From: an uncultured Acetatifactor sp.
GTDB taxonomy: Bacteria; Bacillota; Clostridia; Lachnospirales; Lachnospiraceae
Direction of reading: 5' to 3'
DNA length: 64,000 nt
Assembly: GCA_910586485.1 (NCBI GenBank)
Contig: CAJUIA010000005.1
Coordinates: 91,484-155,483, forward strand
Shown piece after piece: positions 17,221 through 26,196 of this stretch. The translations under genes and the position numbers were made by a program. Positions within the stretch are counted from its first letter, which is position 1. Each line of letters begins with the position of its first letter. A model generated the notes under the pieces. It did not search any database. It was not told the DNA's origin and saw only the letters and a program-made list of their open reading frames with translations.

Positions 17221-18480
17221 TTAATTATTCTCGGTAATGCCGTCAATACGCAGCTGGAAATAAGGCGCGCTTCTGAAGGTGGACTCAGAGAAATAACCAT
17301 CCTTGATGGCCTCTACGGTCTCACCCTGATAAATGGCCTTGTTTGCCGCCCAATCCATAAAGGACATATCGCATTCCGCCGTGGTCACCTTGGCACCGCC
17401 CACGGTAAAGGTATCGGTGTCAAAAACATGGAGTGTGCCGTTCTTTAATGCCGCTTCCACCTCCGCGATCTTTTCTGCGGTCCCTGCCGCGCAGGAATCG
17501 CTCAGCGCAGTAATAGCCACGGCGTCCTGATTATAGCCTTCCGCCCAGTCGGCTTCCAGCTCCGTGCCGTTTACCATGCACTCCATGGCATGCTTATAAT
17601 ACACCTTCCAGTTATTGGTGGCAGAGGTCAGCGCCGCAGTGGGGGCCGTCTCCCGCATGTCGATATTGTAACCTACGGAATAACAGATGGTTCCGTTATC
17701 CAGAAGCTTCTGGGTGGCTGCCGGAGCGCCGGTGGAATCCGCATGCTGCCCGATGATTACACAGCCGTCCGCAATCAGGGATTCAGCCGCCGCGCCTTCC
17801 TTGTCAATATCAAACCAGGAGTTGGTGTACTGCACTTCCATGACAACGTTGGGAACAATGCTCCTGATCCCTAAGAAAAATGCAGTGTAGCCGGAAACCA
17901 CCTCCGCGTAAGGATATGCGCCCACATAGCCGATCTTCACGTTGCCGTCCCCGTCAAAGCTGGAAGGCTGCTTCTCCGCGCTTAAAGTCCCGTCAGTCAG
18001 AAGCTCTTGCAGCTTCATGCCTGCTGCCACACCGGATACATAGCGGGACTCGTAAACATGGGTAAATGCGTTCTTAAAATTAGACAGGCCACAGATCGCC
18101 GCGAAATCACCAGTCATGGCAACGAAGGTAACGTCAGGATATTCCTGGGCTGCCTGCACCATATATGTCTGGTGTCCGTAGCTGTTGGAAAAAATAATAT
18201 TGCAGCCCTGACCAACCAGGTCAACTGCTGCATCATAACATGCAGAGCTTTCATCCACCTTGTATTTCCATACAAGCTTGTCGGAAAGGCCCAGCTCTTC
18301 TGCCGCCGCCTTGATGCCGTTGATGTGAGCTGCCGTATAGCCTTCCGTCTCATCCCCCAGCATGATGCAGCCGATCTTTAAATCAGATGACTTGCCCTTT
18401 CCCTCTGAATCCCCGCAGGCAGCAAGCGTCAGCATCATTACCGCCGCCAGGATCAGACACAGTGTCTTTCTCATTTTCAT
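17221..18480 (-). CDS. BMP-family nucleoside-binding lipoprotein
   Basis: 419 residues, ATG after AAAGGAGGAGATT. The N terminus MKMRKTLCLILAAVMMLTLAACG is a lipoprotein signal with lipobox LAAC. The rest is a BMP/Med-type periplasmic-binding fold: IKAAAEELG, GCNIIFSNSYGHQ, YPDVTFVAMTGDFA, KIGYVGAYPYAEVVSGYTAFFLG, and VIIGQHADSTGAP. Such proteins capture purine or pyrimidine nucleosides for the ABC importer encoded downstream. xpt, a purine salvage gene, is divergent, supporting a purine substrate. A promoter (TTGCAA, 17, TATAAT) and a structured leader precede it. Confidence 0.92.
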   Translation of the reverse strand: MKMRKTLCLILAAVMMLTLAACGDSEGKGKSSDLKIGCIMLGDETEGYTAAHINGIKAAAEELGLSDKLVWKYKVDESSACYDAAVDLVGQGCNIIFSNSYGHQTYMVQAAQEYPDVTFVAMTGDFAAICGLSNFKNAFTHVYESRYVSGVAAGMKLQELLTDGTLSAEKQPSSFDGDGNVKIGYVGAYPYAEVVSGYTAFFLGIRSIVPNVVMEVQYTNSWFDIDKEGAAAESLIADGCVIIGQHADSTGAPAATQKLLDNGTICYSVGYNIDMRETAPTAALTSATNNWKVYYKHAMECMVNGTELEADWAEGYNQDAVAITALSDSCAAGTAEKIAEVEAALKNGTLHVFDTDTFTVGGAKVTTAECDMSFMDWAANKAIYQGETVEAIKDGYFSESTFRSAPYFQLRIDGITENN

Positions 18481-18577
18481 AATCTCCTCCTTTGCAGACA
18501 GCTCTTTACTCTATCCGTTCAGCTTTACACCTTCACGGGAATGTCTGCAGCTTCCCGCAGAACCGAACGGATATGAT
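18481..18577 (-). promoter_or_regulatory. Structured leader RNA of the nucleoside-binding gene
   Basis: About 97 bases of 5' untranslated RNA. A stem ATCCGTTC (18572-18565) pairs with GAACGGAT (18520-18513). Inside it GGGAA/TTCCC makes a smaller hairpin (18556-18552 with 18541-18537). The loop sequence TGCAGACA (18549-18542) is fully complementary to TGTCTGCA (18500-18493), which directly touches the AAGGAGGAG ribosome site. This geometry allows a pseudoknot or an alternative helix that would affect ribosome access. It does not match the purine riboswitch consensus. Confidence 0.5.
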
Positions 18578-18583
18578 AAGCGC

Positions 18584-18612
18584 ATTATATCCCGAACGGC
18601 AGGAATTTGCAA
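18584..18612 (-). promoter_or_regulatory. Promoter of the nucleoside importer operon
   Basis: Minus strand TTGCAA (18612-18607), exactly 17 bases, TATAAT (18589-18584). Transcription would start near 18577. Confidence 0.75.
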
Positions 18613-18697
18613 ACCCTTTTCGACATATTTCCAAAAATCTATAGTTTTTTCAAGCAACTTGTGCTAGCATAATGTTCAGCAAGACAATTTGCACAAA

Positions 18698-18713
18698 TTT
18701 GCAAATTTGCAAA
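18698..18713. promoter_or_regulatory. 16-bp perfect palindrome before xpt
   Basis: TTTGCAAATTTGCAAA is self-complementary over 16 bases, preceded by the related TTTGCACAAA. It lies 50 bases before the xpt start, in the transcribed leader or just after the promoter, and may be an operator. The regulator is unknown. Confidence 0.4.
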
Positions 18714-18763
18714 AAAAGAAAAATCAATCCAAGATTCCGCAAAACAAAAACAGGGAGGTCAGT

Positions 18764-19357
18764 ATGAAGCTTCTGGAGGAACGTATTCAAAAAGACGGCA
18801 CAGTAAAAGAAGGCAATATTCTAAAGGTAGACAGCTTTTTAAATCATCAGATGGACGTGGAGCTGTTTGACCTGATGGGTCAAGAGTTCAAACGGCTGTT
18901 TGCAGACGCCCCCATCAACAAGATTCTTACCATCGAGGCCTCCGGCATCGGCATCGCCTGTGTGGCGGCCAGAAGCTTCCATGTCCCCGTGGTCTTTGCA
19001 AAGAAAACACAGACCCTGAATATTGACGGACAGGTCCTTTCCTCCAAGGTAGACTCCTTTACTCACAAAAAGACCTATGACATTATTGTATCCAAAAAAT
19101 TCCTCACCCAACAGGATCATGTCCTGATTATTGACGATTTCCTTGCCAACGGCTGCGCCGTGCTGGGACTGATGGATCTGATCCGGGCGGCCGGCGCCGT
19201 TTTGGAGGGTGTGGGCATAGCCGTAGAAAAAGGCTTTCAAACAGGAGGACAAAAGCTTCGGGATATGGGAATCCATTTGGAGTCTCTGGCCATTGTGGAT
19301 TCCATGGATGCCGCCACGGGACGGATTACATTCAGGGAGCAGCCTCACCAGAGCTGA
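18764..19357 (+). CDS. xpt: Xanthine phosphoribosyltransferase
   Basis: 197 residues from the ATG at 18764, after GGGAGGTCAGT; an in-frame ATG at 18689 lacks a ribosome site. Converts xanthine plus PRPP to XMP. The family N terminus MKLLEERIQKDGTV, the LKVDSFLNHQMD segment, KILTIEASGIGIA, ARSFHVPVVFAKK and the PRPP-binding loop VLIIDDFLANG are all present; length equals the usual 190-200. Divergent from the nucleoside importer, so the region is a purine uptake and salvage module. No pbuX-type permease follows. Confidence 0.95.
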   Translation: MKLLEERIQKDGTVKEGNILKVDSFLNHQMDVELFDLMGQEFKRLFADAPINKILTIEASGIGIACVAARSFHVPVVFAKKTQTLNIDGQVLSSKVDSFTHKKTYDIIVSKKFLTQQDHVLIIDDFLANGCAVLGLMDLIRAAGAVLEGVGIAVEKGFQTGGQKLRDMGIHLESLAIVDSMDAATGRITFREQPHQS

Positions 19358-19362
19358 TAAAA

Positions 19363-19911
19363 TCAGCGGGCAAAGCGCTCAACCCCCGGCCAGATTCTTT
19401 TCAGTACATAAAAGATGCCTGCTCCCAGGCAGCTTCCCGTAAAATTAAGGATCAGGTCATCCACATCCACGCTGCGCTCGATGAACAGCTGACATGTCTC
19501 AATCAACAATGTCAGCCCCAGAGAAAATGCAATAATAACCGGGAGCCGCCTGTTTTTCTTCCACAGCAGAACAAGGCCAAACCCCCAGGGGACGAACATG
19601 ATTATATTTCCAATCACATTGATCCCCAGTACGCCAACGTCAAGATGCTCAAAATATAAAGTAATGGCACGAAAGGGAATCAGATTCACACGCTCGCCGG
19701 TCCGGATACGCGTGAGCGCCCGTCCCGCCATCTGTGCGGGCGTTCCGTATTCTCCCTCCAGGGCCAGTGCAAGCAGCCCCGCCATAAACAGTACGAAGGC
19801 TCCCAGCGCCCACTCCCTTGGCTGTTTCCTTTTCCAGGGTCTGCGGATCAAAAGCCAGACCGGCAGTGCCGCCAACACAATAGTACCGAATTTCAAAAGA
19901 TACACCCCCAT
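19363..19911 (-). CDS. VanZ-like membrane protein
   Basis: 182 residues, ATG after AAGGAG and seven bases. Five hydrophobic segments. VanZ family marks: VNLIPFRAI, NVIGNIIMFVPWGFGL, and ETCQLFIERSVDVDDLILNFTGSCLG. VanZ gives low-level teicoplanin resistance in some strains, but most relatives have no known role. Converges with xpt with 5 bases between. A single gene by layout. Confidence 0.88.
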   Translation of the reverse strand: MGVYLLKFGTIVLAALPVWLLIRRPWKRKQPREWALGAFVLFMAGLLALALEGEYGTPAQMAGRALTRIRTGERVNLIPFRAITLYFEHLDVGVLGINVIGNIIMFVPWGFGLVLLWKKNRRLPVIIAFSLGLTLLIETCQLFIERSVDVDDLILNFTGSCLGAGIFYVLKRIWPGVERFAR

Positions 19912-20090
19912 GCTTTTTCTCCTTCGTTTTTTCGTTTATTTCCATATGCCGGAAACTACTCTTATTGTATTATAAAGATCATACAGTTGAGTGTCAAGTT
20001 GCAAAATACAGTAAAATTTCCTTGCTTTTTAATTATAATTCAATTATACTTTAAACAAAAGAAATGGGTTTTCACCGTACGGTTACACGA

Positions 20091-20633
20091 CTAAAGCGGG
20101 CTGCTCGTTTCTTTTTTTATTTGAAGAAAATCATACAAGTACTTTTTACCATCAACAGAATGACGAACCAGCATACGGGCAGAATAAATATTATACCTCT
20201 CCGCTTTACCTGACCTGTCATCATACACCGGGAGCGCAAATCTCACATCATACCGATACCATCCGTTTTTAGCATCATTTACATGACTTTTTTTCCTGTT
20301 TTGGGAATACTCACTGTTTGTCGCAATCTGAATCAACTCCGGAATTCCCTGTGAAGCATTTGCCTTTGCTTTTGCTGCCGCACCCCTGAGCGCCATTCTG
20401 CTTTCCGCATTTGCATATTCATCCGGAAAATCGCTGGCTATAAATATTTTTTCCGATGTTTCTATAATCTCATAAAATTCTCCCACATACTGCTTTAAAT
20501 ATTCTTCAATATTTTTCCACTCTTCCCGCTTGCCTTTAAAGCGTATTTCATTTATCAACACAAACCTTTGTCCTGCAAAATCCGTCACAATATTTATCTT
20601 CCTATCCATCATGCTGGCCCTGCTTTCTCTCAT
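20091..20633 (-). CDS. Orphan protein with LPD3-like domain, coupled to comEC
   Basis: 180 residues from the ATG at 20633, which overlaps the comEC stop (ATGA) and follows AGGAAG; a second ATG pair at 20612/20609 is possible. No signal or membrane segment. The C-terminal half, NGWYRYDVRFALPVYDD, YNIYSARMLVRHS and GKKYLYDFLQIKKETSSPL, resembles a domain I recall from the C termini of large phage and mobile-element polyproteins (LPD3-like) in Firmicutes, often near toxin or nuclease domains. Here it stands alone with a short N-terminal region (LINEIRFKGKREEW). It may be a domesticated or degraded mobile-element fragment. Function unknown. Confidence 0.6.
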   Translation of the reverse strand: MRESRASMMDRKINIVTDFAGQRFVLINEIRFKGKREEWKNIEEYLKQYVGEFYEIIETSEKIFIASDFPDEYANAESRMALRGAAAKAKANASQGIPELIQIATNSEYSQNRKKSHVNDAKNGWYRYDVRFALPVYDDRSGKAERYNIYSARMLVRHSVDGKKYLYDFLQIKKETSSPL

Positions 20634-22957
20634 TTGTCTTCCTGATTATCTGTTCCCAATTTCACATAAGACCTCATCTCCACCCGTTCCCCCTTCGTCT
20701 CCAGAATCACGGCGCCCCCCATATCCGTCCGAAAGACACGGCATCCTGCCGCCTCCAGCCTCTCCAGCAGCTCTTCATGGGGATGGCCGTAGCGGTTGTT
20801 CTGCCCGCAGGAAATCACGGCTGCCTGCGGACTGATCTGATCCAGCAGCTCCGCCGGAGTGGAATTTCTGCTTCCATGATGAGCTGTTTTTAATACCGTA
20901 ACGCTCTCGATCTTCCGTTCTTTAAGCTCTGCCAGCAGGGCCTGCTCTCCTGCTCCTTCCACGTCTCCCGTCAGCAGCAGGGAGAAGCTGCCGAAATCCG
21001 CATAAAAGCATTGCGAGCAGGCATTTCCTTCCGCTCCGCGGCAGCCCTTTTGCGGATGCAGACAAACGAAACGTGCCTCCCCGCAGTTCCAGGCATCTCC
21101 TGCCCCAACCCAGGCCACCCGCATGCTGCTGCCCTGACGCTTTCCCGCGGCATCCGCCAGGGCCAGCAGCCCGCCGAAGGCTTCCTCCCTGGCGCCCTCT
21201 TCGATCGCCGGCAAAAGCACCTGCCCTATCGTCAGATGATTCTCCCCTGCAAGCTCCAGCAGCTCTGCAATACCGTTCATATGATCTGCGTCGGGATGGG
21301 ATAAAAAGATTCCGTCCAGCCTGCTAATGCCGTAAAATTTCAAGGCCGGCAGCAGCACATACTGTCCTGCCTTACTGCGGCTGCTGCTGCCGCAGTCAAA
21401 AAGATAATTTTCACCGGCGGCGGTCTGTACCAGACAGCAGTCCCCCTGTCCCACGTTCAGAAAAATCACCCTGTCTTCCGCCGACGGACGGATTGCAAAA
21501 ATCAATACAGCCGCTGCCAGAACGGCTCCGGTCAGTAAATCCGCCATTGCTTTGCCCACAGGCCTTATTACCTCAGCTTCACCAGCGGCCTTCTTCTTTT
21601 TCATTACCCGGTTTAAAATCAGGGTGCAAGCCAATATTCCGTAATACAGCACGATCTGCCACACCTTCGGTCTTCCCGGATTCCAGACCCCAAAGGGCAT
21701 CTTGTCAAACAGTCTGCACAATGCTTCATACCACCAAAGGATCAGCCGGTCTGCCGCTCCCGCTGCCCCCAGCCCCGGCACCAGGCTCAAAAACCCCGTA
21801 ATCAGCAAGGGCTTCATAAACGGCAGCACCAGCAGATTAAGCAAAACGCTCCAGACCGGCACCTCATAATAAAACCACAGCTGTACCGGCAGCGTCATCA
21901 GGGTAATGGAAAGGCTGGCAAGGGCTCCGCTTTTCAGCTTCTTAAGGCCCCTCCGCAGCAGAAGCAGCAGCGGGCCTTCCCCGTATCGTTTCGGACGCAC
22001 CGGCTGCCCTCCGGCGGCAAAGGCAGGATATACCGCTCCGATTCCAAGCACCGAGGAAAAGGACAGCAAAAAGCCTGCATTCTGTAGATTATAAGGGTTT
22101 GCCAGCGTCATGCCCGCAGCCAGAACGGCAAGCGCCGTCAGCAGATCATAGGTCCGCCCGCAGATCTCCCCCAGCATTCGGATCAGATACATTCCGATCG
22201 CCCTGCACACCGAGACGCCGAAGCCCGTCATCATTCCGTAAAGCAGCAGAACGCCTCCGCCTGCCAGCGCACAAGCAGGGATCGGCAGCCCCGTCCTGCG
22301 CAGCAGCCGGTACAGACTCATGCCGATAATGGTGATATGCAGGGAAGAAATACTTAAAATATGCAGAATTCCGTTTCGCTGATACAATGCCTTCAGTTCC
22401 TTGTCCGTATCTCCTTTTTCTCCCAGCAGCAAGGCACACATCATCGTGGCCTCCTGCCTGGGAAACAGATTGTACAGACGTTCCTTAAGACATATCTTAA
22501 ACCGGTACAAGCCCTCCTGCAGCCGCCAGTACTCTCTGCTTTGTCCAAGCAGGCGAACCTCCCGCAGCCGTCCGCCTGCCCCCAAAGAGCGGTAATACAC
22601 GGCCATGTCAAATTCTCCCGGATTGGAAGCCTCCAAAAAGGGTACAAAAATACCGGACACTGCCACCCTGCTTCCCATGGGAATATCGGAGGCACCGTCT
22701 TCCAGCTCACATATTATTTTTTCCGTATAGGGATAAGATTGGTTGATAATTACAGATTGTAACCAGATTTTGTCTTCTTCTTTTCGGCAGACCTGCCCTG
22801 TGATAAACCGGAAATCCTCGGTTTCCAAAGCCGATGCTTCTTCACCCTGTTCCGTATCCGGGGGACCCGGCGGCGGATTATCATACCGTCCTGCCGTCAG
22901 CCCGATCCACACTGCCGCTGTCAGCGCAGCAGCTGCCGCAAAAAGCGGTCTTTTCAT
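20630..22957 (-). CDS. comEC: ComEC/Rec2 DNA uptake channel
   Basis: 775 residues, full length. N-terminal membrane segment and OB-like part (RVAVSGIFVPFLEASNPGEFD), the competence domain with many membrane helices (LLGEKGDTDKELKALYQRNGILHILSISSLHITIIG and GVSVCRAIGMYLIRMLG), and a C-terminal metallo-beta-lactamase domain (LNVGQGDCCLVQ, FLSHPDADHMNGI, LLTGDVEGAGE, TAHHGSRNST). It forms the channel that brings single-stranded DNA into the cytoplasm. comEA lies about 3.9 kb upstream on the same strand, with a two-component system and a GerMN gene between, an unusual order. No comK-type regulator is seen. Confidence 0.95.
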   Translation of the reverse strand: MKRPLFAAAAALTAAVWIGLTAGRYDNPPPGPPDTEQGEEASALETEDFRFITGQVCRKEEDKIWLQSVIINQSYPYTEKIICELEDGASDIPMGSRVAVSGIFVPFLEASNPGEFDMAVYYRSLGAGGRLREVRLLGQSREYWRLQEGLYRFKICLKERLYNLFPRQEATMMCALLLGEKGDTDKELKALYQRNGILHILSISSLHITIIGMSLYRLLRRTGLPIPACALAGGGVLLLYGMMTGFGVSVCRAIGMYLIRMLGEICGRTYDLLTALAVLAAGMTLANPYNLQNAGFLLSFSSVLGIGAVYPAFAAGGQPVRPKRYGEGPLLLLLRRGLKKLKSGALASLSITLMTLPVQLWFYYEVPVWSVLLNLLVLPFMKPLLITGFLSLVPGLGAAGAADRLILWWYEALCRLFDKMPFGVWNPGRPKVWQIVLYYGILACTLILNRVMKKKKAAGEAEVIRPVGKAMADLLTGAVLAAAVLIFAIRPSAEDRVIFLNVGQGDCCLVQTAAGENYLFDCGSSSRSKAGQYVLLPALKFYGISRLDGIFLSHPDADHMNGIAELLELAGENHLTIGQVLLPAIEEGAREEAFGGLLALADAAGKRQGSSMRVAWVGAGDAWNCGEARFVCLHPQKGCRGAEGNACSQCFYADFGSFSLLLTGDVEGAGEQALLAELKERKIESVTVLKTAHHGSRNSTPAELLDQISPQAAVISCGQNNRYGHPHEELLERLEAAGCRVFRTDMGGAVILETKGERVEMRSYVKLGTDNQEDK

Positions 22958-22970
22958 ATGTATTTCTCCA

Positions 22971-23885
22971 CTATTTATTTTCCACCGTTGTCACAATATC
23001 CAGATTCCGCTCAAATGTGTTAGAGGGATACCCTGCAGGCGCCTCGCCGTTTACCAGAATCTGCACCTTATTGACGCTGCTCAGCTCCACCAGCGAATTC
23101 ACAATGGAATAGATAGATAGATCCGTAGATACATTGTTGATCACTGTCAGAAAGCTTTCATCCAAATTGACATAACAGACCCCGTCCCTGGTCATGACGC
23201 TGATCACCTTGGTAGACGGATTAACGGTGGGATAAAGCTCTTCCACATGTCCGCTGGGACCCGCAATCAGCTCATCCACCACAAAGCGCTCCAGCGGAAT
23301 ATTGGTGGAATAATATTTCTCCCTGTATACCGCGATCAGGCTCGATCCGTCCTCACTGGCAAAATACAGTTTTACCTTCACCTGATCGTAAATATTGATC
23401 TCGTCCCCGTCGTTATCAATGAAACGGTCCGCGCTCATCCAGCCCACGGCATTCCCCAGGCTGTCAGACAGCTGGTTTCCCTCCACCGTGATCCCCACAT
23501 AATTAACCTTGTCCAGCTGAGTCAGGGTACGGACAATGGCAGCACGTGTCAACACCTCTGTTGCCACCGGAAGCTTCAGATAGGAAGCATCCACATCCAG
23601 CAAAACCTTCTCCCCGTCCCAGTTCACATCCAGCAGCTGAAATCCCAGCAGCGGCGCTTTATATTCCAGCTTTTCCGGATTGGTGGACAAGCTCTGAATC
23701 AGCTCGTCCAGCTGTTCCTCCGTCCCCGTACTCTCCATCACATGAGGATGGGCCTCCACCTTTGTCTCCGAATTGCTGATAAAATAGACCTGTACCGTAT
23801 TCTCGTTTTTTTCTTCCTCTGCCCCGCATGCGGAAAGCAGCAGCGCGGCAAGCAGTGCCGCCAGCATTCCATATAACCTGTTCAA
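22971..23885 (-). CDS. GerMN-domain lipoprotein
   Basis: 304 residues if translation starts at the TTG at 23885, which follows GGGAGGATGATAAG and gives a clean lipoprotein signal (MNRLYGMLAALLAALLLSACG). An upstream in-frame ATG at 23942 would add a hydrophilic leader and is less likely. Two GerMN domains follow: the first around VQVYFISNSE to VGITVEG, the second around VKLYFASEDGSSLIAV to VQILVNGEAP. GerM of B. subtilis is a spore germination and assembly lipoprotein; the same domain occurs in lipoproteins next to envelope-stress two-component systems such as LpqB. It lies between a histidine kinase gene and comEC, 14 bases before comEC. Confidence 0.85.
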   Translation of the reverse strand: MNRLYGMLAALLAALLLSACGAEEEKNENTVQVYFISNSETKVEAHPHVMESTGTEEQLDELIQSLSTNPEKLEYKAPLLGFQLLDVNWDGEKVLLDVDASYLKLPVATEVLTRAAIVRTLTQLDKVNYVGITVEGNQLSDSLGNAVGWMSADRFIDNDGDEINIYDQVKVKLYFASEDGSSLIAVYREKYYSTNIPLERFVVDELIAGPSGHVEELYPTVNPSTKVISVMTRDGVCYVNLDESFLTVINNVSTDLSIYSIVNSLVELSSVNKVQILVNGEAPAGYPSNTFERNLDIVTTVENK

Positions 23886-23949
23886 CTTATCATCCTCCCA
23901 CCGCACGGCCAGCCCCCAGGGCCTTTCCTCCGGCATCCGCAAATGCTCA

Positions 23950-25410
23950 TTAAGCCGTGGTTTCCGGAATATAATTTAAGGGAATTTTTACGGTAAAGCT
24001 GGAGCCCTCTCCTTCCACACTGCTCACGGTAACGGATCCCCTGTGCAGCAACACTGCGCTTCTGGCAATGGCCAGGCCAAGCCCGGTACCGCCGATGTCT
24101 CTGGAATGGGATTTATCCACCCGGTAAAACCGCTCATAAATATGAGGCAGGGAATCCTCCGGGATTCCCAGTCCGGAATCGCTGACCGTAAAGGTAAAAT
24201 ACTGGTGGTCCGCATTCAATTCCACCTTGACCCAGCCGTGTTCCTTGTTGTACTTGATGGCATTTTCCACAAGATTAGTCATAATCAGGGTCAGCTTGAC
24301 CTCGTCCACCTCCGCAATTACCGTGCGCATGCTCTCAAAGACCAGCTCCACATCCCTCTTTCGGGCAATCGGCCGCAGACGCTTCAAAATCAGCTCCGTC
24401 AAATCATTGATGTTCAGGGATACGATATTCAGCTCCTGTACCTTATTTTCCAGCCTCACCAGTGCCAGCAGGTCCGTGATGATCCGATTCTCTCTGTCAA
24501 TCTCCGATACAATGTCTTCCATAAATTCACGGTAAAGCTCTGCCGGCGCGTCCTCCTGGGCCAGCAGGGAATCAGCCAATACCTTCACCGAGGTCATGGG
24601 CGTTTTCAGCTCATGAGACACATTGGCCACAAACTCCTGCCGGGAAGCGTCCAGGGCCTTCATGCGCTCCAGCAGCTGGTTAAAGGCTTCCACAATATGC
24701 ACCGTCTCTGCATAGTCCGGCACGTCAATGGTCTTGTTACTATAGCCTGCCTTTACTTCATTTATGGCCTCTGTTATTCTGTTGAACGGTCTGGTAAGTA
24801 TCGTGGACAAAATAATGGCAAACGCCAGAATCCCCACCAGCATCAGATTCTGCAGGATCATGGCCTGACGGTTCAATGCCTCTATCGTGGAAACAATGGC
24901 ATCGTTTGAAATACTGGTAACCATGACGCCGGCAATAATTGTCTCACCCTCCGCCTGACTGCCCGAATCCACAATGGGAGTCGTCATCTCGATATAACCA
25001 TGCTCCCTGTCATAATGGGACATGCTCTCCCCCTGCAGACCCCGGATCACCTCTTCGGAGATCATGATCTTTCCCTCACTGATACCGTAAGTATCCTTAA
25101 CCACCTTCAGGCTGGAGTCAACAATTACCACCCGCCCTTCATAGAGGTCCGAAATCATTTGCAGCTCGGCGCTGATCACATTTTCATTTGTCTTTGTGCT
25201 GCTGAAATAATGGTTACTGAGCAGATGATTTCCCACAATCATCAGCTGATTCTGAACCGTGGCAATTCGGATCTGCACGGTGCGCTCTTCATAGCTGTTT
25301 AAAATAGCATACCGCATAAGCACACTGGGGACAATACCCACCAAAAGTATAATGATAAAGATGCGGGCCCGCAGACTGCGCAGAGAAAGGAGATTCTTTA
25401 GATTTTTCAT
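23950..25410 (-). CDS. Sensor histidine kinase (WalK/PhoR type)
   Basis: 486 residues, ATG after AAGGAGATCCGAGG. Membrane helix about 16-36, an extracellular dCache-like sensor of about 150 residues, second helix about 187-206, HAMP region, HisKA with phospho-His266 in FVANVSHELKTP, and an ATPase domain with N-box NLVENAIKYN, DSGLGI and GTGLGLAI. Forms a pair with the response regulator encoded 12 bases upstream. The ligand is unknown. The GerMN lipoprotein gene follows directly and may be its accessory protein, as LpqB is for MtrB (inference). Confidence 0.93.
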   Translation of the reverse strand: MKNLKNLLSLRSLRARIFIIILLVGIVPSVLMRYAILNSYEERTVQIRIATVQNQLMIVGNHLLSNHYFSSTKTNENVISAELQMISDLYEGRVVIVDSSLKVVKDTYGISEGKIMISEEVIRGLQGESMSHYDREHGYIEMTTPIVDSGSQAEGETIIAGVMVTSISNDAIVSTIEALNRQAMILQNLMLVGILAFAIILSTILTRPFNRITEAINEVKAGYSNKTIDVPDYAETVHIVEAFNQLLERMKALDASRQEFVANVSHELKTPMTSVKVLADSLLAQEDAPAELYREFMEDIVSEIDRENRIITDLLALVRLENKVQELNIVSLNINDLTELILKRLRPIARKRDVELVFESMRTVIAEVDEVKLTLIMTNLVENAIKYNKEHGWVKVELNADHQYFTFTVSDSGLGIPEDSLPHIYERFYRVDKSHSRDIGGTGLGLAIARSAVLLHRGSVTVSSVEGEGSSFTVKIPLNYIPETTA

Positions 25411-25422
25411 CCTCGGATCTCC

Positions 25423-26127
25423 TTATTCGTTATTAAAATAGTAGCCCACGCCCCATTTGGTATGTACATATTTGGGTTCGCTGGGATTCTGCTCAATCTT
25501 CTCCCGAAGGCGACGGATATGTACATCCACCGTGCGCACATCTCCCGGATAATCCGGGCCCCATACCAGCTGCAGCAGATTCTCACGGCTGTACACTTTG
25601 TTGGGATTTAACATCAGCAGCTCCAAAACCTCAAATTCCTTGGCGGTAAGGCCGATCTCCTTTCCTGCAATGTATGCCCTTCTCCCCTCGCAGTCCAGCC
25701 GCATCTCGCCGCTCTCTACCGTCTTGGGTGACACGGCCGTCTCTCCCATCACACGTTTGGGCTCCATACGCCGCATAATGGCCTTGATCCGTGCCTTCAC
25801 CTCTAAAATGTTAAAGGGCTTGGTAATATAATCATCTGCGCCGTATTCCAGACCCAGAATCTTATCCATGTCATCCCCCTTTGCCGTCAGCATAATAACC
25901 GGCACATTGGAAAATTCACGGATCTGCTGACATACCTCATAGCCTGTGAGCTTTGGCAGCATCACATCCAGCAGCACAATATCGTACTGGTTGTTTCTGG
26001 CATACTCCAACGCTTCCTCTCCGTCATAAGCGCAGTCCACCTGCATGTTATCCTGCTCCAGGCTAAAGCGAATTCCCTTCACAATCAGCTTTTCATCATC
26101 CACCACTAACACTCTTTTCTCTGCCAT
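25423..26127 (-). CDS. OmpR-family response regulator
   Basis: 234 residues, ATG after GAGGAAGG. Receiver with DD at 10-11, phosphoacceptor Asp54 in VLLDVMLP, and Lys in TKPFN; winged-helix C terminus with LTAKEFEVLELLMLNPNKVYSRENLLQLVWG and DVHIRRLREKIE. It is close to WalR/YycF in sequence style, but the yycH/yycI and htrA neighbours of walRK are absent, so identity with WalR is not claimed. Partner of the kinase encoded next. Confidence 0.93.
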   Translation of the reverse strand: MAEKRVLVVDDEKLIVKGIRFSLEQDNMQVDCAYDGEEALEYARNNQYDIVLLDVMLPKLTGYEVCQQIREFSNVPVIMLTAKGDDMDKILGLEYGADDYITKPFNILEVKARIKAIMRRMEPKRVMGETAVSPKTVESGEMRLDCEGRRAYIAGKEIGLTAKEFEVLELLMLNPNKVYSRENLLQLVWGPDYPGDVRTVDVHIRRLREKIEQNPSEPKYVHTKWGVGYYFNNE

Positions 26128-26196
26128 TCCTAAACCTTCCTCTATTCCGATTCTATATTTCCAGTCCGCCCAGCATCCATATCCCTCTTATCGCCC

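Noticed and set aside
18481..18612. Known purine riboswitch before the nucleoside-binding gene
   Set aside because: The TATAAT stretch is better explained as the -10 box, and the core joining sequences of the purine aptamer are missing.
25423..26127. Naming the response regulator WalR
   Set aside because: Sequence style is similar, but the usual walRK neighbours are absent and many OmpR-type regulators look alike.
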